Program-made: the position numbers and the translations under genes
The notes under the pieces: generated by a model
Seen by the model: only the letters and a program-made list of their open reading frames with translations
The model's database searches: none
What the model was told of the DNA's origin: nothing
Shown: positions 22,771 through 31,762 of the stretch, in pieces
How the letters are laid out: every line of letters starts with the position of its first letter
How positions within the stretch are numbered: the stretch's first letter is position 1
NCBI RefSeq assembly: GCF_018499875.1
Contig: NZ_JAHBAY010000006.1
Coordinates: 372,001 to 436,000, forward strand
DNA from: Kineosporia corallincola
Lineage (GTDB): Bacteria > Actinomycetota > Actinomycetes > Actinomycetales > Kineosporiaceae
Direction: 5' to 3'
Length of the DNA stretch: 64,000 nt

Positions 22771-24306
22771 TCACTCCTGCCCTCGCGTCATGTACTGCAT
22801 GAGCAGCTCCTGGGTGGCTTTTTCGCGAGGCACCTCGCCGGTGATCCGTCCCGCCGACAGGGCGTAGATCCGGTCGCAGATGCCGAGCAGCTCGGGGAGC
22901 TCGGAGGAGATCACGAGGACCGCCTTTCCCTCCGCGGCGAGCTGGTTGATGATCTGGTAGATCTCGTACTTGGCGCCGACGTCGATACCGCGCGTCGGCT
23001 CGTCGAGAATGAGCACATCGGGATCCGTGTAGATCCACTTGGCCAGCACGACCTTCTGCTGGTTGCCACCGCTCAGCTTGCCGGTGATCGAGGCCACGGT
23101 CGGCGCCTTGATCCGCAGGCTCTTGCGGAAACCCTCGGCCACGGAGAGCTCTTGGTTGTCGTCCACCCAGCCGCCCTTGGCCAGCTTGCCCAGGGCCGCG
23201 GCGGAGACGTTCCGCCTGATGTTGTCGATCAGGTTGAGGCCGTAGCGCTTCCGGTCCTCGGTGGCGTAGGCCAGGCCGTGCTGGATGGCCTGCTGCACGT
23301 TCTTCGCCTCGATCGGCTTGCCGAACTTGTACAGCTGGCCGCTGATTCCGGTGCCGTAGCTGCGTCCGAACACGCTCATCGCGAGTTCGGTGCGCCCGGC
23401 ACCCATCAGACCGGCCAGGCCGACGACCTCGCCGGCCCGCAGCGTGAGGTTGGCGTCCTTGATCAGGACGCGGCCGTGCTGGGTCGGGCTGTGCACGGTC
23501 CAGTTCTCGATCCGCAGGACCTCGTCGCCGATCTCGATGGCGGGATCGCGGTCGGGGTAACGGTTCTCGAGCGAGCGTCCGACCATGAGCGAAATGATCC
23601 GGTCCTCGGTGACCGCATCGTTGCGCATGTGCAGGGTGTCGATCGTCTGACCGTCACGGATGATCGTGACCTGGTCGGAGATCGCCTCGATCTCGTTCAG
23701 CTTGTGCGAGATGATCACACAGGTGATGCCCTCGTCACGCAGCCCGCGCAGCAGGTCGAGCAGGTGCGCCGAGTCCGCGTCGTTGAGGGCGGCCGTGGGC
23801 TCGTCGAGGATCAGCAGGCGAACCTTCTTCGAGAGCGCCTTGGCGATCTCGACCAGCTGCTGCTTGCCCACGCCGAGGTCCACGATCTTCGTGGTCGGGT
23901 TCTCGGCCAGACCGACCCGCTTGAGCAGCTCGGCCGCCCGCTGGTTGGTCTCGTCCCAGTTGATCAGGCCACGCTTGACCGTCTCGTTGCCCAGGAAGAT
24001 GTTCTCCGCGATCGACAGCTCGGGAACGAGCGCGAGTTCCTGGTGGATGATGACGATTCCGCGTTCTTCGCTGTCGCGGATGTTCGAGAAGTGGCAGGTC
24101 TCGCCGTCGAAGACGATGTCGCCCTCGTACTCACCGAACGGGTAGACCCCTGACAGAACCTTCATCAGGGTGGACTTCCCGGCGCCGTTCTCGCCGCAGA
24201 TGGCGTGGATCTCGCCCTGCGCCACCGTGAAAGTGACGTTCTGCAACGCCTTCACGCCCGGGAAGGTCTTGCTGATGTTACGCATTTCTAGGATGTTGCC
24301 GGGCAT
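22771..24306 (-). CDS. Sugar ABC transporter ATP-binding protein (GguA/MmsA-like)
   Basis: 511 residues holding two fused nucleotide-binding domains, as in all carbohydrate-uptake-2 (CUT2) transporters. The first has Walker A '[16 protein letters not shown]', signature '[15 protein letters not shown]' and Walker B '[11 protein letters not shown]'. The second has a degenerate Walker A ('[16 protein letters not shown]'), signature '[14 protein letters not shown]' and '[12 protein letters not shown]'. It energises the permease encoded directly downstream. The pattern of one intact and one degenerate site is normal for the family. Confidence 0.96.
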   Translation of the reverse strand: MPGNILEMRNISKTFPGVKALQNVTFTVAQGEIHAICGENGAGKSTLMKVLSGVYPFGEYEGDIVFDGETCHFSNIRDSEERGIVIIHQELALVPELSIAENIFLGNETVKRGLINWDETNQRAAELLKRVGLAENPTTKIVDLGVGKQQLVEIAKALSKKVRLLILDEPTAALNDADSAHLLDLLRGLRDEGITCVIISHKLNEIEAISDQVTIIRDGQTIDTLHMRNDAVTEDRIISLMVGRSLENRYPDRDPAIEIGDEVLRIENWTVHSPTQHGRVLIKDANLTLRAGEVVGLAGLMGAGRTELAMSVFGRSYGTGISGQLYKFGKPIEAKNVQQAIQHGLAYATEDRKRYGLNLIDNIRRNVSAAALGKLAKGGWVDDNQELSVAEGFRKSLRIKAPTVASITGKLSGGNQQKVVLAKWIYTDPDVLILDEPTRGIDVGAKYEIYQIINQLAAEGKAVLVISSELPELLGICDRIYALSAGRITGEVPREKATQELLMQYMTRGQE

Positions 24307-24393
24307 CCGCGCTCCTCAAGGGGATGCGCCGGCCCGCCCGTGACCAGGCGGAGGGGATGCCTGTGGGCGGACCGGCAGCTGGGGGACTTCAGC

Positions 24394-25518
24394 TCACTTG
24401 AGGTCGTCTTCGGAGTAGTAACCCGAGTCGACCAGGACTTCCTGGTAGTTGTCCTTGGTGATGATCTGCGACTCGAGCAGCTGCGACGGAACGACCTTCT
24501 TGCCGTTGTCGTAGTCCTCGGTGTTGTTGACCTCGGGCGTCTCACCCTTGAGCAGGTCGTCGGCCATCGTCACGGCGACATCCGCGAGCTTGCGGGTGTC
24601 CTTGAAGATGGTCGAGTACTGCTCGTCGGCGGCGATCGACTTGACCGAGGCGGCCTCGGCGTCCTGACCCGTCACGATCGGGTAGTCCTGGTCGCCGGTG
24701 CCGTAACCGGCGCTCTTCAGCGCCGACAGGATGCCGATGCTGATGCCGTCGTACGGCGAGAGCACACCGTCGATCTTGGCGTCACCGTAGGACTTGGTGA
24801 TCAGGTCTTCCATGCGCTTCTGGGCCGTGGCCGGGTCCCAGCGCAGGATGGCGACGGTCTTGAACTCCGTCTCCTTGCTCTTGACGACCAGGCGGCCGTC
24901 GTCGAGGTACGGCTTCAGGGTGTCCATCGCGCCGTTGAAGAAGAACGTGGCGTTGTTGTCGTCCGGCGAGCCGGCGAAGAGCTCGACGTTGAACGGGCCC
25001 TTCTCGTCGGTCTCCTTGCCGTCCGCGTCCACCAGACCGAGGCCGGTCAGGAGCGAGGTGGCCTGCTGCACGCCGACCTTGTAGTTGTCGAAGCTGGCGT
25101 AGTAGTCGACAGCTTCGGTGTCACGCAGAAGGCGGTCATACGCGATGACCTTGATGCCCTGCTCCTTGGCCGACTCCAGCTGCGAGGTCAGCGCCGTGCC
25201 GTCGATGGCAGCGACGATGAGAACCTTGGCGCCCTGGGCGATCTGGTTCTCGATCTGGTTGACCTGCGTCGGGATCTGGTCCTCGGCGTACTCCAGGCTG
25301 ACCTTGTAGCCGAGCTTCTCGAGCGCGGCCTTCACGTTGTCGCCGTCGTCGATCCAGCGCTGCGAGGACTTGGTCGGCATGGTCACGCCGACCAGCGAGC
25401 CCTCGACGTCGCCGCCGCTGCTGCTGGTGCCACCGGTCTTCTCGGACGACCCACACGCCGCGAGGGCGGTCACGAGGGTCAGACCGGCGATGATCCGGGT
25501 AACTCTGCTGCGTTGCAT
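24394..25518 (-). CDS. ChvE-like sugar-binding lipoprotein
   Basis: 374 residues. The signal peptide ends in a lipobox ('[10 protein letters not shown]'), so it is tethered to the membrane outside. The mature part is a type-I periplasmic-binding fold ('[20 protein letters not shown]', '[20 protein letters not shown]', '[14 protein letters not shown]') very similar in pattern to ChvE-type multiple-monosaccharide binding proteins, which take arabinose, xylose, glucose and galactose. It supplies sugar to the permease-ATPase pair. It lies between araA and the ATPase gene, so arabinose is the likely main ligand. Confidence 0.94.
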   Translation of the reverse strand: MQRSRVTRIIAGLTLVTALAACGSSEKTGGTSSSGGDVEGSLVGVTMPTKSSQRWIDDGDNVKAALEKLGYKVSLEYAEDQIPTQVNQIENQIAQGAKVLIVAAIDGTALTSQLESAKEQGIKVIAYDRLLRDTEAVDYYASFDNYKVGVQQATSLLTGLGLVDADGKETDEKGPFNVELFAGSPDDNNATFFFNGAMDTLKPYLDDGRLVVKSKETEFKTVAILRWDPATAQKRMEDLITKSYGDAKIDGVLSPYDGISIGILSALKSAGYGTGDQDYPIVTGQDAEAASVKSIAADEQYSTIFKDTRKLADVAVTMADDLLKGETPEVNNTEDYDNGKKVVPSQLLESQIITKDNYQEVLVDSGYYSEDDLK

Positions 25519-25538
25519 CTGTTCTCTCCGGGAACTCG

Positions 25539-25558
25539 GGCGGCCATCCTTGGCCGCC
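25539..25558. promoter_or_regulatory. Intercistronic hairpin before the sugar-binding-protein gene
   Basis: GGCGGCC (25539-25545) and GGCCGCC (25552-25558) can pair in the transcript between araA and the binding-protein gene. With no T-run, it is more likely an mRNA-stability element than a full terminator. Confidence 0.45.
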
Positions 25559-25588
25559 GGACAGGACTACTACAGGGGGGACCTATCG

Positions 25589-27088
25589 TCAGAAGCCTTG
25601 CGCCAGGCGGTAGTACGCCTGGTTCCACCTCAGTTCGCGTCCGAACAAACGGACGTCGGTCGAGGCGTCGATCAGTGCCAGCTCGGTCTCCAGCATGTCG
25701 GCGAGGTCGCCGAGGTGCTCGCCGGTCAGGGCGGTGGAAAGAACTGTGTGGTGCGGGCCGCCCGCCATCAGCCAGGACTCGGCGGATGTGGCCAGGTCGG
25801 GCTGGGGCTTCCAGACCGCGCGGGCGACAGGGAGCTTCGGAAGAGCTTCGAGAGGCTCGACCACCTCGATCTCGTTGGCGACGAACCGGAACCGGTCGCC
25901 CATGTCGGCGATACCGATCGTGACCGCCTCACCGGGCATGGCGTCGAACACCATGCGCACCGGGTCCTCGCGGCCGCCGATGCCCAGCGGGTGGATCTCG
26001 ATCCTCGGCTTGGCAGCAGCGATGCTCGGGCAGACCTCGAGCATGTGGGCGCCGAGGATGAGCTCCTGGCCGGGCACCAGGTGGTAGGTGTAGTCCTCCA
26101 TGAAGGACGTGCCGCCGGGCAGGCCCTGCGCGGCGGACTTCAGGGTGTGCAGCAGCACCGACGTCTTCCAGTCGCCCTCGCCGCCGAAGCCGTAGCCGTC
26201 GGCCATCAGCCGCTGCACGGCCAGGCCGGGCAGCTGGCGCAGGCCGCCGAGGTCCTCGAAGTTCGTGGTGAAGGCCTTGAAGCCGCCCTCGGTCAGGAAA
26301 CTGCGCAGCCCGACCTCGATGCGGGCGCCGTAGCGCAGGGAGTCGTGCCGCTCCCCGCCGGCGCGCAGCTCCGGCGCCACGTCGTAGAGGTCCTCGTACT
26401 CCTTGACCAGGCTGGTGATCGCGGCCTCGTCCACCGCGTCCACGACCTCGACCAGCTCGTTCACGCCGTAGGTGTTCACCGACGTGCCGAACCGCAGCTC
26501 GGCCTCGACCTTGTCGCCCTCGGTCACCGCGACGTTGCGCATGTTGTCGCCGAACCGGGCCAGGCGCAGGGTGCGCATGGCGTGGCGGCCGGCCGCGGCG
26601 CGGGCCCAGACACCGACCTTCTCGATGGTGCGCGGCGAGCTGACGTGGCCGGCGACGGTCTTGCGCGGGGTGCCGAGACGCGTCTGGATGTAACCGAACT
26701 CGCGGTCGCCGTGGGCGGCCTGGTTCAGGTTCATGAAGTCCATGTCGATCTCGGCCCACGGCAGGGCCTCGTTCGCCTGGGTGTGCAGGTGCAGCAGCGG
26801 CTTGTCCAGCGCGTCCAGGCCGGAGATCCACATCTTGGCCGGGGAGAACGTGTGCATCCAGGCGATCAGGCCGATGCAGTTGTCGTCGGCGTTGGCCTCG
26901 AGCATGATCCGGCGGATCGCGGCCGACTCCTTGAGCACCGGCTTCCAGACCACCTCGGCCGGGATCGCGCCGGAGGCGGCGAGGGCCTGCGAGATCGCCT
27001 GCGACTGGCTCGCGACCTGCTCCAGCACGTCGTCGCCGTACAGGTTCTGGCTTCCGGTGAGGAACCAGATCGTCTTTTCCTGCGTCAT
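25589..27088 (-). CDS. araA: L-arabinose isomerase
   Basis: 499 residues, the standard AraA length (about 500). It opens '[19 protein letters not shown]', a hallmark of AraA, and has '[18 protein letters not shown]', '[20 protein letters not shown]' and '[12 protein letters not shown]', which include the metal-binding Glu/His region. It converts L-arabinose to L-ribulose in the cytoplasm. It lies 85 nt after araD in the same operon. The next enzyme, L-ribulokinase (AraB), is not in the window. Confidence 0.97.
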   Translation of the reverse strand: MTQEKTIWFLTGSQNLYGDDVLEQVASQSQAISQALAASGAIPAEVVWKPVLKESAAIRRIMLEANADDNCIGLIAWMHTFSPAKMWISGLDALDKPLLHLHTQANEALPWAEIDMDFMNLNQAAHGDREFGYIQTRLGTPRKTVAGHVSSPRTIEKVGVWARAAAGRHAMRTLRLARFGDNMRNVAVTEGDKVEAELRFGTSVNTYGVNELVEVVDAVDEAAITSLVKEYEDLYDVAPELRAGGERHDSLRYGARIEVGLRSFLTEGGFKAFTTNFEDLGGLRQLPGLAVQRLMADGYGFGGEGDWKTSVLLHTLKSAAQGLPGGTSFMEDYTYHLVPGQELILGAHMLEVCPSIAAAKPRIEIHPLGIGGREDPVRMVFDAMPGEAVTIGIADMGDRFRFVANEIEVVEPLEALPKLPVARAVWKPQPDLATSAESWLMAGGPHHTVLSTALTGEHLGDLADMLETELALIDASTDVRLFGRELRWNQAYYRLAQGF

Positions 27089-27136
27089 CTCAAAATCCTT
27101 GTCACTCGGTCCGATTCAACGTCAAAAGCAGCGGCC

Positions 27137-27162
27137 CCTGGGGCGACGATGGACGCCCCAGG
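27137..27162. promoter_or_regulatory. Intercistronic hairpin between araD and araA
   Basis: CCTGGGGCG (27137-27145) pairs with CGCCCCAGG (27154-27162), giving a 9-bp stem in the 85-nt araD-araA gap. It could stabilise or partly terminate the message and so set the araD:araA ratio. Confidence 0.5.
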
Positions 27163-27173
27163 AGCCACCGCGG

Positions 27174-27848
27174 TCATCGGCCGTAGACGTTCTGGTAGCG
27201 GTCGAAGAGGCTGTCGATGTCGCCCTGCGCCAAGCGCTCCACCGGGCCGAGCGTGCGGGCGAGGTGCACCGTGCGGGCCACCTCCTCCAGCATCACCGCG
27301 GCCTTGACGGCGGCCTTGGCGCTCTTGCCGATGGTGAAGGGACCGTGCTGGGCCATCAGGACCGCCGGGGAGTTGTGCCCGCTCAGCGTCTCCACGATGC
27401 CGCGGCCGATCGAGTCGTCGCCGATCAGCGCGAACGGGCCGACCGGGATGTCGCCGCCGAACTCGTCGGCCATCATCGTCAGCACGCACGGGATCGGCTC
27501 ACGCCGGGCGGCCCAGGCGGTCGCGTAGGTGGAGTGGGTGTGCACGACGCCGTTCACGTGGGGCATGTGCTTGTACACGTAGGCATGCGCGGCGGTGTCG
27601 GACGAGGGGTTGTGGTCACCCTCGACCAGGTTGCCGTCCAGGTCCACGACCACCATCGCGTCGGCGTCCAGGTCGTCGTAGGAGACGCCGGACGGCTTGA
27701 TCACGGCGAGGTCGGCGCCGGGCACCCGGGCGGACACGTTGCCGGCGGTCCACACCACCAGCCCGTTGCGCGGCAGCTCGGCGTGCAGCCGGGCCACCTC
27801 CTCACGGATCGAGGCGACCGTGGTGCGGATGTCTTCGGTGATGGTCAC
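27174..27848 (-). CDS. araD: L-ribulose-5-phosphate 4-epimerase
   Basis: Start at GTG 27848, giving 224 residues, near the usual 230. Class-II aldolase fold motifs are present: 'TAGNVSARVPG', 'VIKPSGVSYDDL', zinc-binding 'VVHTHSTYATAWA' and 'LMAQHGPFTIG'. It interconverts L-ribulose 5-phosphate and D-xylulose 5-phosphate, feeding arabinose carbon to the pentose phosphate pathway. It is the first recognised gene of the arabinose operon. Its start overlaps the stop of a candidate 79-codon leader frame (GTGA). Confidence 0.93.
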   Translation of the reverse strand: MTITEDIRTTVASIREEVARLHAELPRNGLVVWTAGNVSARVPGADLAVIKPSGVSYDDLDADAMVVVDLDGNLVEGDHNPSSDTAAHAYVYKHMPHVNGVVHTHSTYATAWAARREPIPCVLTMMADEFGGDIPVGPFALIGDDSIGRGIVETLSGHNSPAVLMAQHGPFTIGKSAKAAVKAAVMLEEVARTVHLARTLGPVERLAQGDIDSLFDRYQNVYGR

Positions 27849-28084
27849 GGCTTCCCAGCAATCTGCCCCGCGCGCACGGGGTGCCGCGGAGCCGTCGATC
27901 TCTTCTGTCCATCGTTGCCACCGCAGACGGAAAGGTCTTTCGCAGTGGGGTTCTCGCGGCGGCTGAGGCAGCTCCGGCCGCGCGGTCCGTCGACGTCGGC
28001 AGGCAGGATCATGAGCCCCGCACCACCGGACCCGCCGCTGTGCGACACGGCGGCTGAACGCTCGTGCAGCTGCTGCGCCGCCAT
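27845..28084 (-). CDS. Candidate small leader ORF coupled to araD (uncertain)
   Basis: 79 codons starting at an ATG with GAGGGAG well placed upstream, and ending in a GTGA overlap with araD. The product is Ser/Gly/Arg-rich with no recognised domain, and codon bias weakens in its second half. It may be a real small protein, a coupling leader that brings ribosomes to araD (whose own ribosome site is weak), or chance. I do not assign a function. Confidence 0.3.
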   Translation of the reverse strand: MAAQQLHERSAAVSHSGGSGGAGLMILPADVDGPRGRSCLSRRENPTAKDLSVCGGNDGQKRSTAPRHPVRAGQIAGKP

Positions 28085-28117
28085 GCCCGTCTCCCTCGAC
28101 GTTCGTCAACTCATCAT

Positions 28118-28131
28118 TGTGAACGTTAACA
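28118..28131. promoter_or_regulatory. LacI-type operator-like palindrome upstream of the arabinose operon
   Basis: TGTGAACGTTAACA is symmetric around a central CG with one mismatched pair, which is the usual form of LacI-family operators. It lies just upstream of the candidate leader ORF and about 270 nt before araD. The LacI-family regulator at 19726-20829 is the natural candidate binder. Confidence 0.55.
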
Positions 28132-28284
28132 ACGTTCGCTGGGGTGAGAGCTTGCGGGACAGGCCTCGCCCCTGTCAAGAAGGCCTTAAGACCCGGATCC
28201 CACCCCGTCCTCGAGGGCTGAACCGCAGTTCAGGGCCATGAAGGTGAGCTGGGTGATCACCAGCACGAGCCTGAACCGGAAAGT

Positions 28285-28298
28285 TGTGACCGTTAACG
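28285..28298. promoter_or_regulatory. Second, weaker LacI-type operator-like site
   Basis: TGTGACCGTTAACG shares the half-site pattern TGTGAnC-GTTAAC with the site 167 nt away. Two sites would allow DNA looping by a tetrameric or dimeric repressor. It has three mismatched pairs, so support is weaker. Confidence 0.4.
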
Positions 28299-28380
28299 AA
28301 AGGCGAAACGGTCAAACGCTCCGCCGGGTATTAGACCGGAACTGATGTGACTGACGGGACGGAAAGACACATTCGGTCGC

Positions 28381-28432
28381 CGAACGGTCGGCATAGCCCG
28401 CCGAACGGTCGAATCATGGCGACGAACGGTCG
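28381..28432. repeat. Three direct repeats of CGAACGGTCG at exact 21-bp spacing
   Basis: Identical 10-mers start at 28381, 28402 and 28423. The 21-bp period equals two DNA helix turns, so all three face the same side. Flanks extend each into an imperfect palindrome (GCCGA..TCGGC; CGACGA..TCGTCG). They lie about 120 nt before the small membrane-protein gene and on the other side of the arabinose operator region. The spacing suits cooperative binding by a regulator. Confidence 0.65.
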
Positions 28433-28553
28433 TCGAAACCCGTGGACGGCGCCGAGACCGGGCCGTTATCCACCGAATTCGGTTACTCGCCGTTATCTTT
28501 CATAAACTGAGCGCGATCAATGCGGACCCGTTGAGGCGATGTGAGGTGGACAA

Positions 28554-28898
28554 GTGGGCAGAGCCGGAACTCCCCCGCACTGGTCCGTCCGCTACCGGCA
28601 CCAGCTCGCCGCGGTGCGGGTGGGGGCACTCGTGGCCGCGGCGGTGGTGGCGACGCTGGCGGCGGAGGCGTTCGTCCTGCTCACGGCCGCCGCCCGGGCC
28701 AGGACAGACGAGCTGCTCGCCTCCGCCCTGACCACGGGCGCTCTGGCCGCACTGCCGGCCGTGGTCGGCGGTCCGGCACTGCTCTGGATCCGCCGCTCGG
28801 CGCTGAACTATCGCCAGCTGATCACCGAAACCTGCTGCTGCGTGATGGCTTGCGACCTGGTCATGACGATCGTGGTGACGGTGGCGCTGCTGCGCTGA
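28554..28898 (+). CDS. Small hypothetical membrane protein
   Basis: 114 residues starting at GTG 28554 (GAGG 7 nt upstream). Three hydrophobic stretches can be seen: 'VGALVAAAVVATLAAEAFVL', 'ALTTGALAALPAVVGGPALL' and 'ACDLVMTIVVTVALL', separated by short charged loops. A 'TCCCVMAC' cysteine cluster near the third helix is unusual. I do not recognise the family. It is monocistronic and preceded by the 21-bp-spaced repeats; its stop is 6 nt from that of the convergent exporter gene. Confidence 0.6.
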   Translation: MGRAGTPPHWSVRYRHQLAAVRVGALVAAAVVATLAAEAFVLLTAAARARTDELLASALTTGALAALPAVVGGPALLWIRRSALNYRQLITETCCCVMACDLVMTIVVTVALLR

Positions 28899-28904
28899 GC
28901 GACC

Positions 28905-29219
28905 TCAGTGAGTCAGCTTGAGGCCCACCACACCGCCGACGATCATCAGCAGGAAGAGGACCTTGGGCACCGAGACCGCCTCTGCCCCGGTCACCATCGC
29001 GAACAGCACGGTCAGCACCGCGCCGATTCCCACCCACACCGCGTACGACGTGCCCACCGGCAGGGTGCGCATCGCATAGGCCAGGCCGGCCGTGCTGGCC
29101 AGCATGCCGACGGCGAATACGGCCGTGGCAACGGGTTTGGTGAATCCCTCGGAACGGCCGAGAGCGACGGCCCAGACCGCCTCGAGGATTCCGGAGACGA
29201 CGAGAACGAACCACGACAT
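28905..29219 (-). CDS. gdx: Small multidrug resistance protein, guanidinium exporter (Gdx/SugE type)
   Basis: 104 residues with four membrane helices, the SMR size. It begins 'SWFVLVVSGILEAVWAVALG', with the essential Glu13 in helix 1 ('LEAVWA'), and has the Gdx-type 'LPVGTSYAVWVGIGAV' motif. Functional units are dual-topology dimers that exchange guanidinium for protons. A guanidine-III riboswitch directly upstream supports guanidinium as the true substrate rather than general drug resistance. Confidence 0.94.
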   Translation of the reverse strand: MSWFVLVVSGILEAVWAVALGRSEGFTKPVATAVFAVGMLASTAGLAYAMRTLPVGTSYAVWVGIGAVLTVLFAMVTGAEAVSVPKVLFLLMIVGGVVGLKLTH

Positions 29220-29232
29220 GACGAGCCTCCCG

Positions 29233-29274
29233 ATGCCGTCTTGTCGCGCTCCGGGTACGGCATACCTCGTCCGG
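29233..29274 (-). ncRNA. Guanidine-III riboswitch (ykkC-III class)
   Basis: On the minus strand the RNA reads CCGGACGAGGUAUGCCGUAC, then CCGG, a variable 6 nt, CGACAAGACGGCA. This matches, almost base for base, the guanidine-III consensus as I recall it from Thermobifida fusca (CCGGACGAGG, GCCGUACCCGG, ACAAGACGGC). The pieces form the pseudoknot: CCGG pairs with the downstream region and GCCGU pairs with ACGGC. The ribosome site GGGAGG follows at once and the exporter ATG lies 13 nt beyond, so guanidinium binding probably frees the ribosome site. Confidence 0.92.
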
Positions 29275-29357
29275 GGACCATGTTCAGATGGCCCTGCCCC
29301 CAGGGAAGCAAACCCGCCCGGGCCTGTCCACCCCCTTCACGCGGAAGGGGCATCCGG

Positions 29358-30356
29358 TCAGGAGGCGCCGGCAGCCTGGGACTTCAGCACCTCGTCACGG
29401 GTCGGGATGCTGCTCGCCGCACCTGGGCGCTGCACCGCGAGAGCGCTGACGGCGGTGGCGAACCGGGCCGCCGACACCAGCCGGCCGAGCAGCTCCCCGG
29501 CCGCACCGGAATCCGATCCACCTGCCGAACGGCCGGTTTCGCGGGACGAACGGCCCCGACCGGCGTCCGGACGGCCGAGTTCTCCCGCCGACCGGTCCAG
29601 TTCGGCCGCCAGCGCGCCGCAGAACGCGTCACCGGCGCCGGTGGTGTCGACCGCCCGCACCCGGTGCGCGGGCACCGCGACCGGTTCACTGCCGCGCACG
29701 GCGATGAGTGAGCCCTGCGCACCCAGCGTGAGTACCACCGCCGGAACCTGTTCCAGCAGCCGGGCCGCCAGTTCCCCGGCGGGGGCGGAGGATCCGTTCA
29801 GGTCGGCGGCCTCGTGCTCGTTCACGATCAGCACGTCGACCAGGGCGAGCAGGTCCGGGTCCACCTCGCGGGTGGGCGCGGCGTTCAGCAGAACCAGTGC
29901 GCCGGGGGCGGCCGAGCGGGCGGCGTCCACCATGGAGGTCTGCGGAATCTCCTGCTGCATCAGCAGGATCCGCGAGGTGGCGACGACCTCTCGCTCGGCG
30001 GCGGTGAGCTCGGTGACGGTGGCGTTGGCGCCGGGCACCACGATGATGACGTTCTCGCCGTCGTCGCCGACCGTGATCCAGGCGGTGCCGGTGGCGACGG
30101 GCGAGGTGCGGGTGCGGGTGTCCACCCCGGCACCGCGTAGCTCGGTCAGGAGGCGCGCGGCCGCGGCGTCGTCACCCAGTGCCCCCACGAAAACCGTCTG
30201 CGCGCCGCTGCGCCCGGCACCGATCGCCTGGTTGGAGCCCTTGCCGCCGGGGTGCTCGGTGACGTCGGTGCCCAGAACGGTCTCGCCCGGCCGGGGGATC
30301 CGGGGGGCGCGGACCACGTGGTCCAGGTTCACACTGCCAACGACGCAGACGGCCAT
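29358..30356 (-). CDS. rbsK: Ribokinase (PfkB family)
   Basis: 332 residues. PfkB signatures are present: 'GSVNLDHVVRAPRIPRPGET', 'GGKGSNQAIGAGRSGA' and the ATP/anion-hole motif 'VDTTGAGDAFCGALAAEL' with catalytic Asp. It phosphorylates D-ribose to ribose 5-phosphate. A 38-residue Arg/Gly/Ser-rich insertion follows the catalytic motif (about 260-297), which most ribokinases lack. RBS GAGGGG precedes the ATG. It lies near the arabinose locus but in a separate unit; it is not a ribulokinase (FGGY family) by sequence. Confidence 0.92.
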   Translation of the reverse strand: MAVCVVGSVNLDHVVRAPRIPRPGETVLGTDVTEHPGGKGSNQAIGAGRSGAQTVFVGALGDDAAAARLLTELRGAGVDTRTRTSPVATGTAWITVGDDGENVIIVVPGANATVTELTAAEREVVATSRILLMQQEIPQTSMVDAARSAAPGALVLLNAAPTREVDPDLLALVDVLIVNEHEAADLNGSSAPAGELAARLLEQVPAVVLTLGAQGSLIAVRGSEPVAVPAHRVRAVDTTGAGDAFCGALAAELDRSAGELGRPDAGRGRSSRETGRSAGGSDSGAAGELLGRLVSAARFATAVSALAVQRPGAASSIPTRDEVLKSQAAGAS

Positions 30357-30400
30357 TCCGTCACCCCTCAGATCGGTTCGAGCGGCCCACAGCCTACGTC

Positions 30401-31630
30401 CTAACGACCGGACCGACGGCGGTTCAGCACGCCCACCCCGGCCAGCAGCACCAGCAGCAGACCGGCGAACCAGGTGAGAACCGTGGTGGTGTCGAGGCTG
30501 CGCACGGCCACCCCGATGCCCAGGGCCGGGCCGATCAGGCCGAGGTAGCCGATCAGGAACAGCCCGGCCAGGGCCTCACCGCGCTTGGCCGGCGCGGCCG
30601 TCGCGACCACCGTGCCGACGGCCGCCTTGAACAGCACGCCGGCGCCGACGCCGGCCAGCACGCCGCCGATCAGGAACAGCGCCAGGCTCTGCGCATGCGC
30701 GCCGGCGACCAGCACCAGCAGCCCGGCCACCTCGGCCACCAGGCCCGCGGTCATCTTCAGCCCGGCGGGCAGCGCGGCGGTCAGCGTCTGCGCGGAGGCG
30801 GCCGCCCCGAACACCGCGAACACGATCAGCCCGGCCAGGGCCCGCGACGGGTGGTGCAGCGTGCCCGCCACGAAACCCGGTGCGACGGAGGTGAACAGGC
30901 CGAAGACCGAGAACCCGGTGAACGCCGCGGCGGCGGCAGCGAGGTATCCGGCCGGGTCACCGTCGGCGCTGATCCGCTGCGGCCGGTAGGCGGGGGTCAC
31001 CTCCGGCCGGGTCACGGTCTCCGGCGCGATCAGCACGGCCGCCAGGGCGAGCAACAGGAGGACGGCGAACACCAGGTAGGGGGTGCGCAGCGGGGCTCCC
31101 ACCCACTGGGCCAGGAACCCGGCGACCAGCGGGCCGAACCCCAGACCGCCGATGTTCGCGGCGGTGGAGACCATCTCGAACCGCTGCGCCGGTGCGCCGG
31201 GCCGGTGCGCGGCGTGCAGCTCGGCCAGGTGTGCGGTGGCGGTCGCGGTGACCAGCCCCACCCCCAGGCCGGTCACCAGCCGCGCCACCAGCAGCACCGT
31301 CAGGTCGGTGCTGACCAGGAACAGCGCGGCGGCGACCAGTTCCAGCAGCAGGGCGGGCAGGAGCACCCGGCGTCGTCCCACCCAGTCGGACACGTGCCCG
31401 GCGAGCAGCAGGCTGATCACCACGCCGACCGCGTAGGCCGCGAACACCACGGTGACCATGAAGGTGGAGAAGCCGTCGCGCGCCATGTAGAGCGGGTACA
31501 GCGGGGTGGGCACCGTGGAGAAGGCCATGGCGGTGAGGAAGGCGAAGGCGATCAGCCAGAACCCGGTGCCGTGGCGACGGGAGCCCACGACCGGTGCGGC
31601 GGGTGCCGGTGCGGAGACTGACAGGGACAT
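30401..31630 (-). CDS. MFS transporter (drug/metabolite exporter type)
   Basis: Start at ATG 31630 (AGGAG 8 nt upstream), 409 residues with about 12 hydrophobic helices. The cytoplasmic loop motif 'GHVSDWVGRRRVLLPALLL' between helices 2 and 3 is the MFS signature. The N-terminal 'STVPTPLYPLYMARDGFST' is common in DHA1-type exporters of actinobacteria. The substrate is unknown. It is divergent from a LysR gene 133 nt away, which probably controls it. Confidence 0.9.
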   Translation of the reverse strand: MSLSVSAPAPAAPVVGSRRHGTGFWLIAFAFLTAMAFSTVPTPLYPLYMARDGFSTFMVTVVFAAYAVGVVISLLLAGHVSDWVGRRRVLLPALLLELVAAALFLVSTDLTVLLVARLVTGLGVGLVTATATAHLAELHAAHRPGAPAQRFEMVSTAANIGGLGFGPLVAGFLAQWVGAPLRTPYLVFAVLLLLALAAVLIAPETVTRPEVTPAYRPQRISADGDPAGYLAAAAAAFTGFSVFGLFTSVAPGFVAGTLHHPSRALAGLIVFAVFGAAASAQTLTAALPAGLKMTAGLVAEVAGLLVLVAGAHAQSLALFLIGGVLAGVGAGVLFKAAVGTVVATAAPAKRGEALAGLFLIGYLGLIGPALGIGVAVRSLDTTTVLTWFAGLLLVLLAGVGVLNRRRSGR

Positions 31631-31735
31631 GACGAGCGCTCCTGATGGATCGAATCGAGAGTGGATCGAAGGTCGATGCCTTCCATCGTGCTCACCTGCG
31701 ACTATCACGTCCAACGAAGCTTTCAGCTCGCTGCG

Positions 31736-31750
31736 ATCGCGGATCGCGAT
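31736..31750. promoter_or_regulatory. Palindrome in the MFS/LysR divergent promoter
   Basis: ATCGCG-GAT-CGCGAT is a perfect 6+3+6 palindrome ending 13 nt before the LysR start. It lies where an autoregulating LysR protein would bind between the divergent genes. Confidence 0.45.
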
Positions 31751-31762
31751 AGCTTGACGCCC

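Noticed and set aside
21355-24153. A 932-codon frame antisense to the permease and ATPase
   Set aside because: It spans two well-supported sense genes. Its Leu-Gly-Ser repeats are the mirror of the permease's coding repeats.
29358-30356. PfkB kinase as the missing L-ribulokinase of the arabinose operon
   Set aside because: Ribulokinases belong to the FGGY family. This protein has ribokinase motifs and lies in a separate unit beyond the exporter gene.
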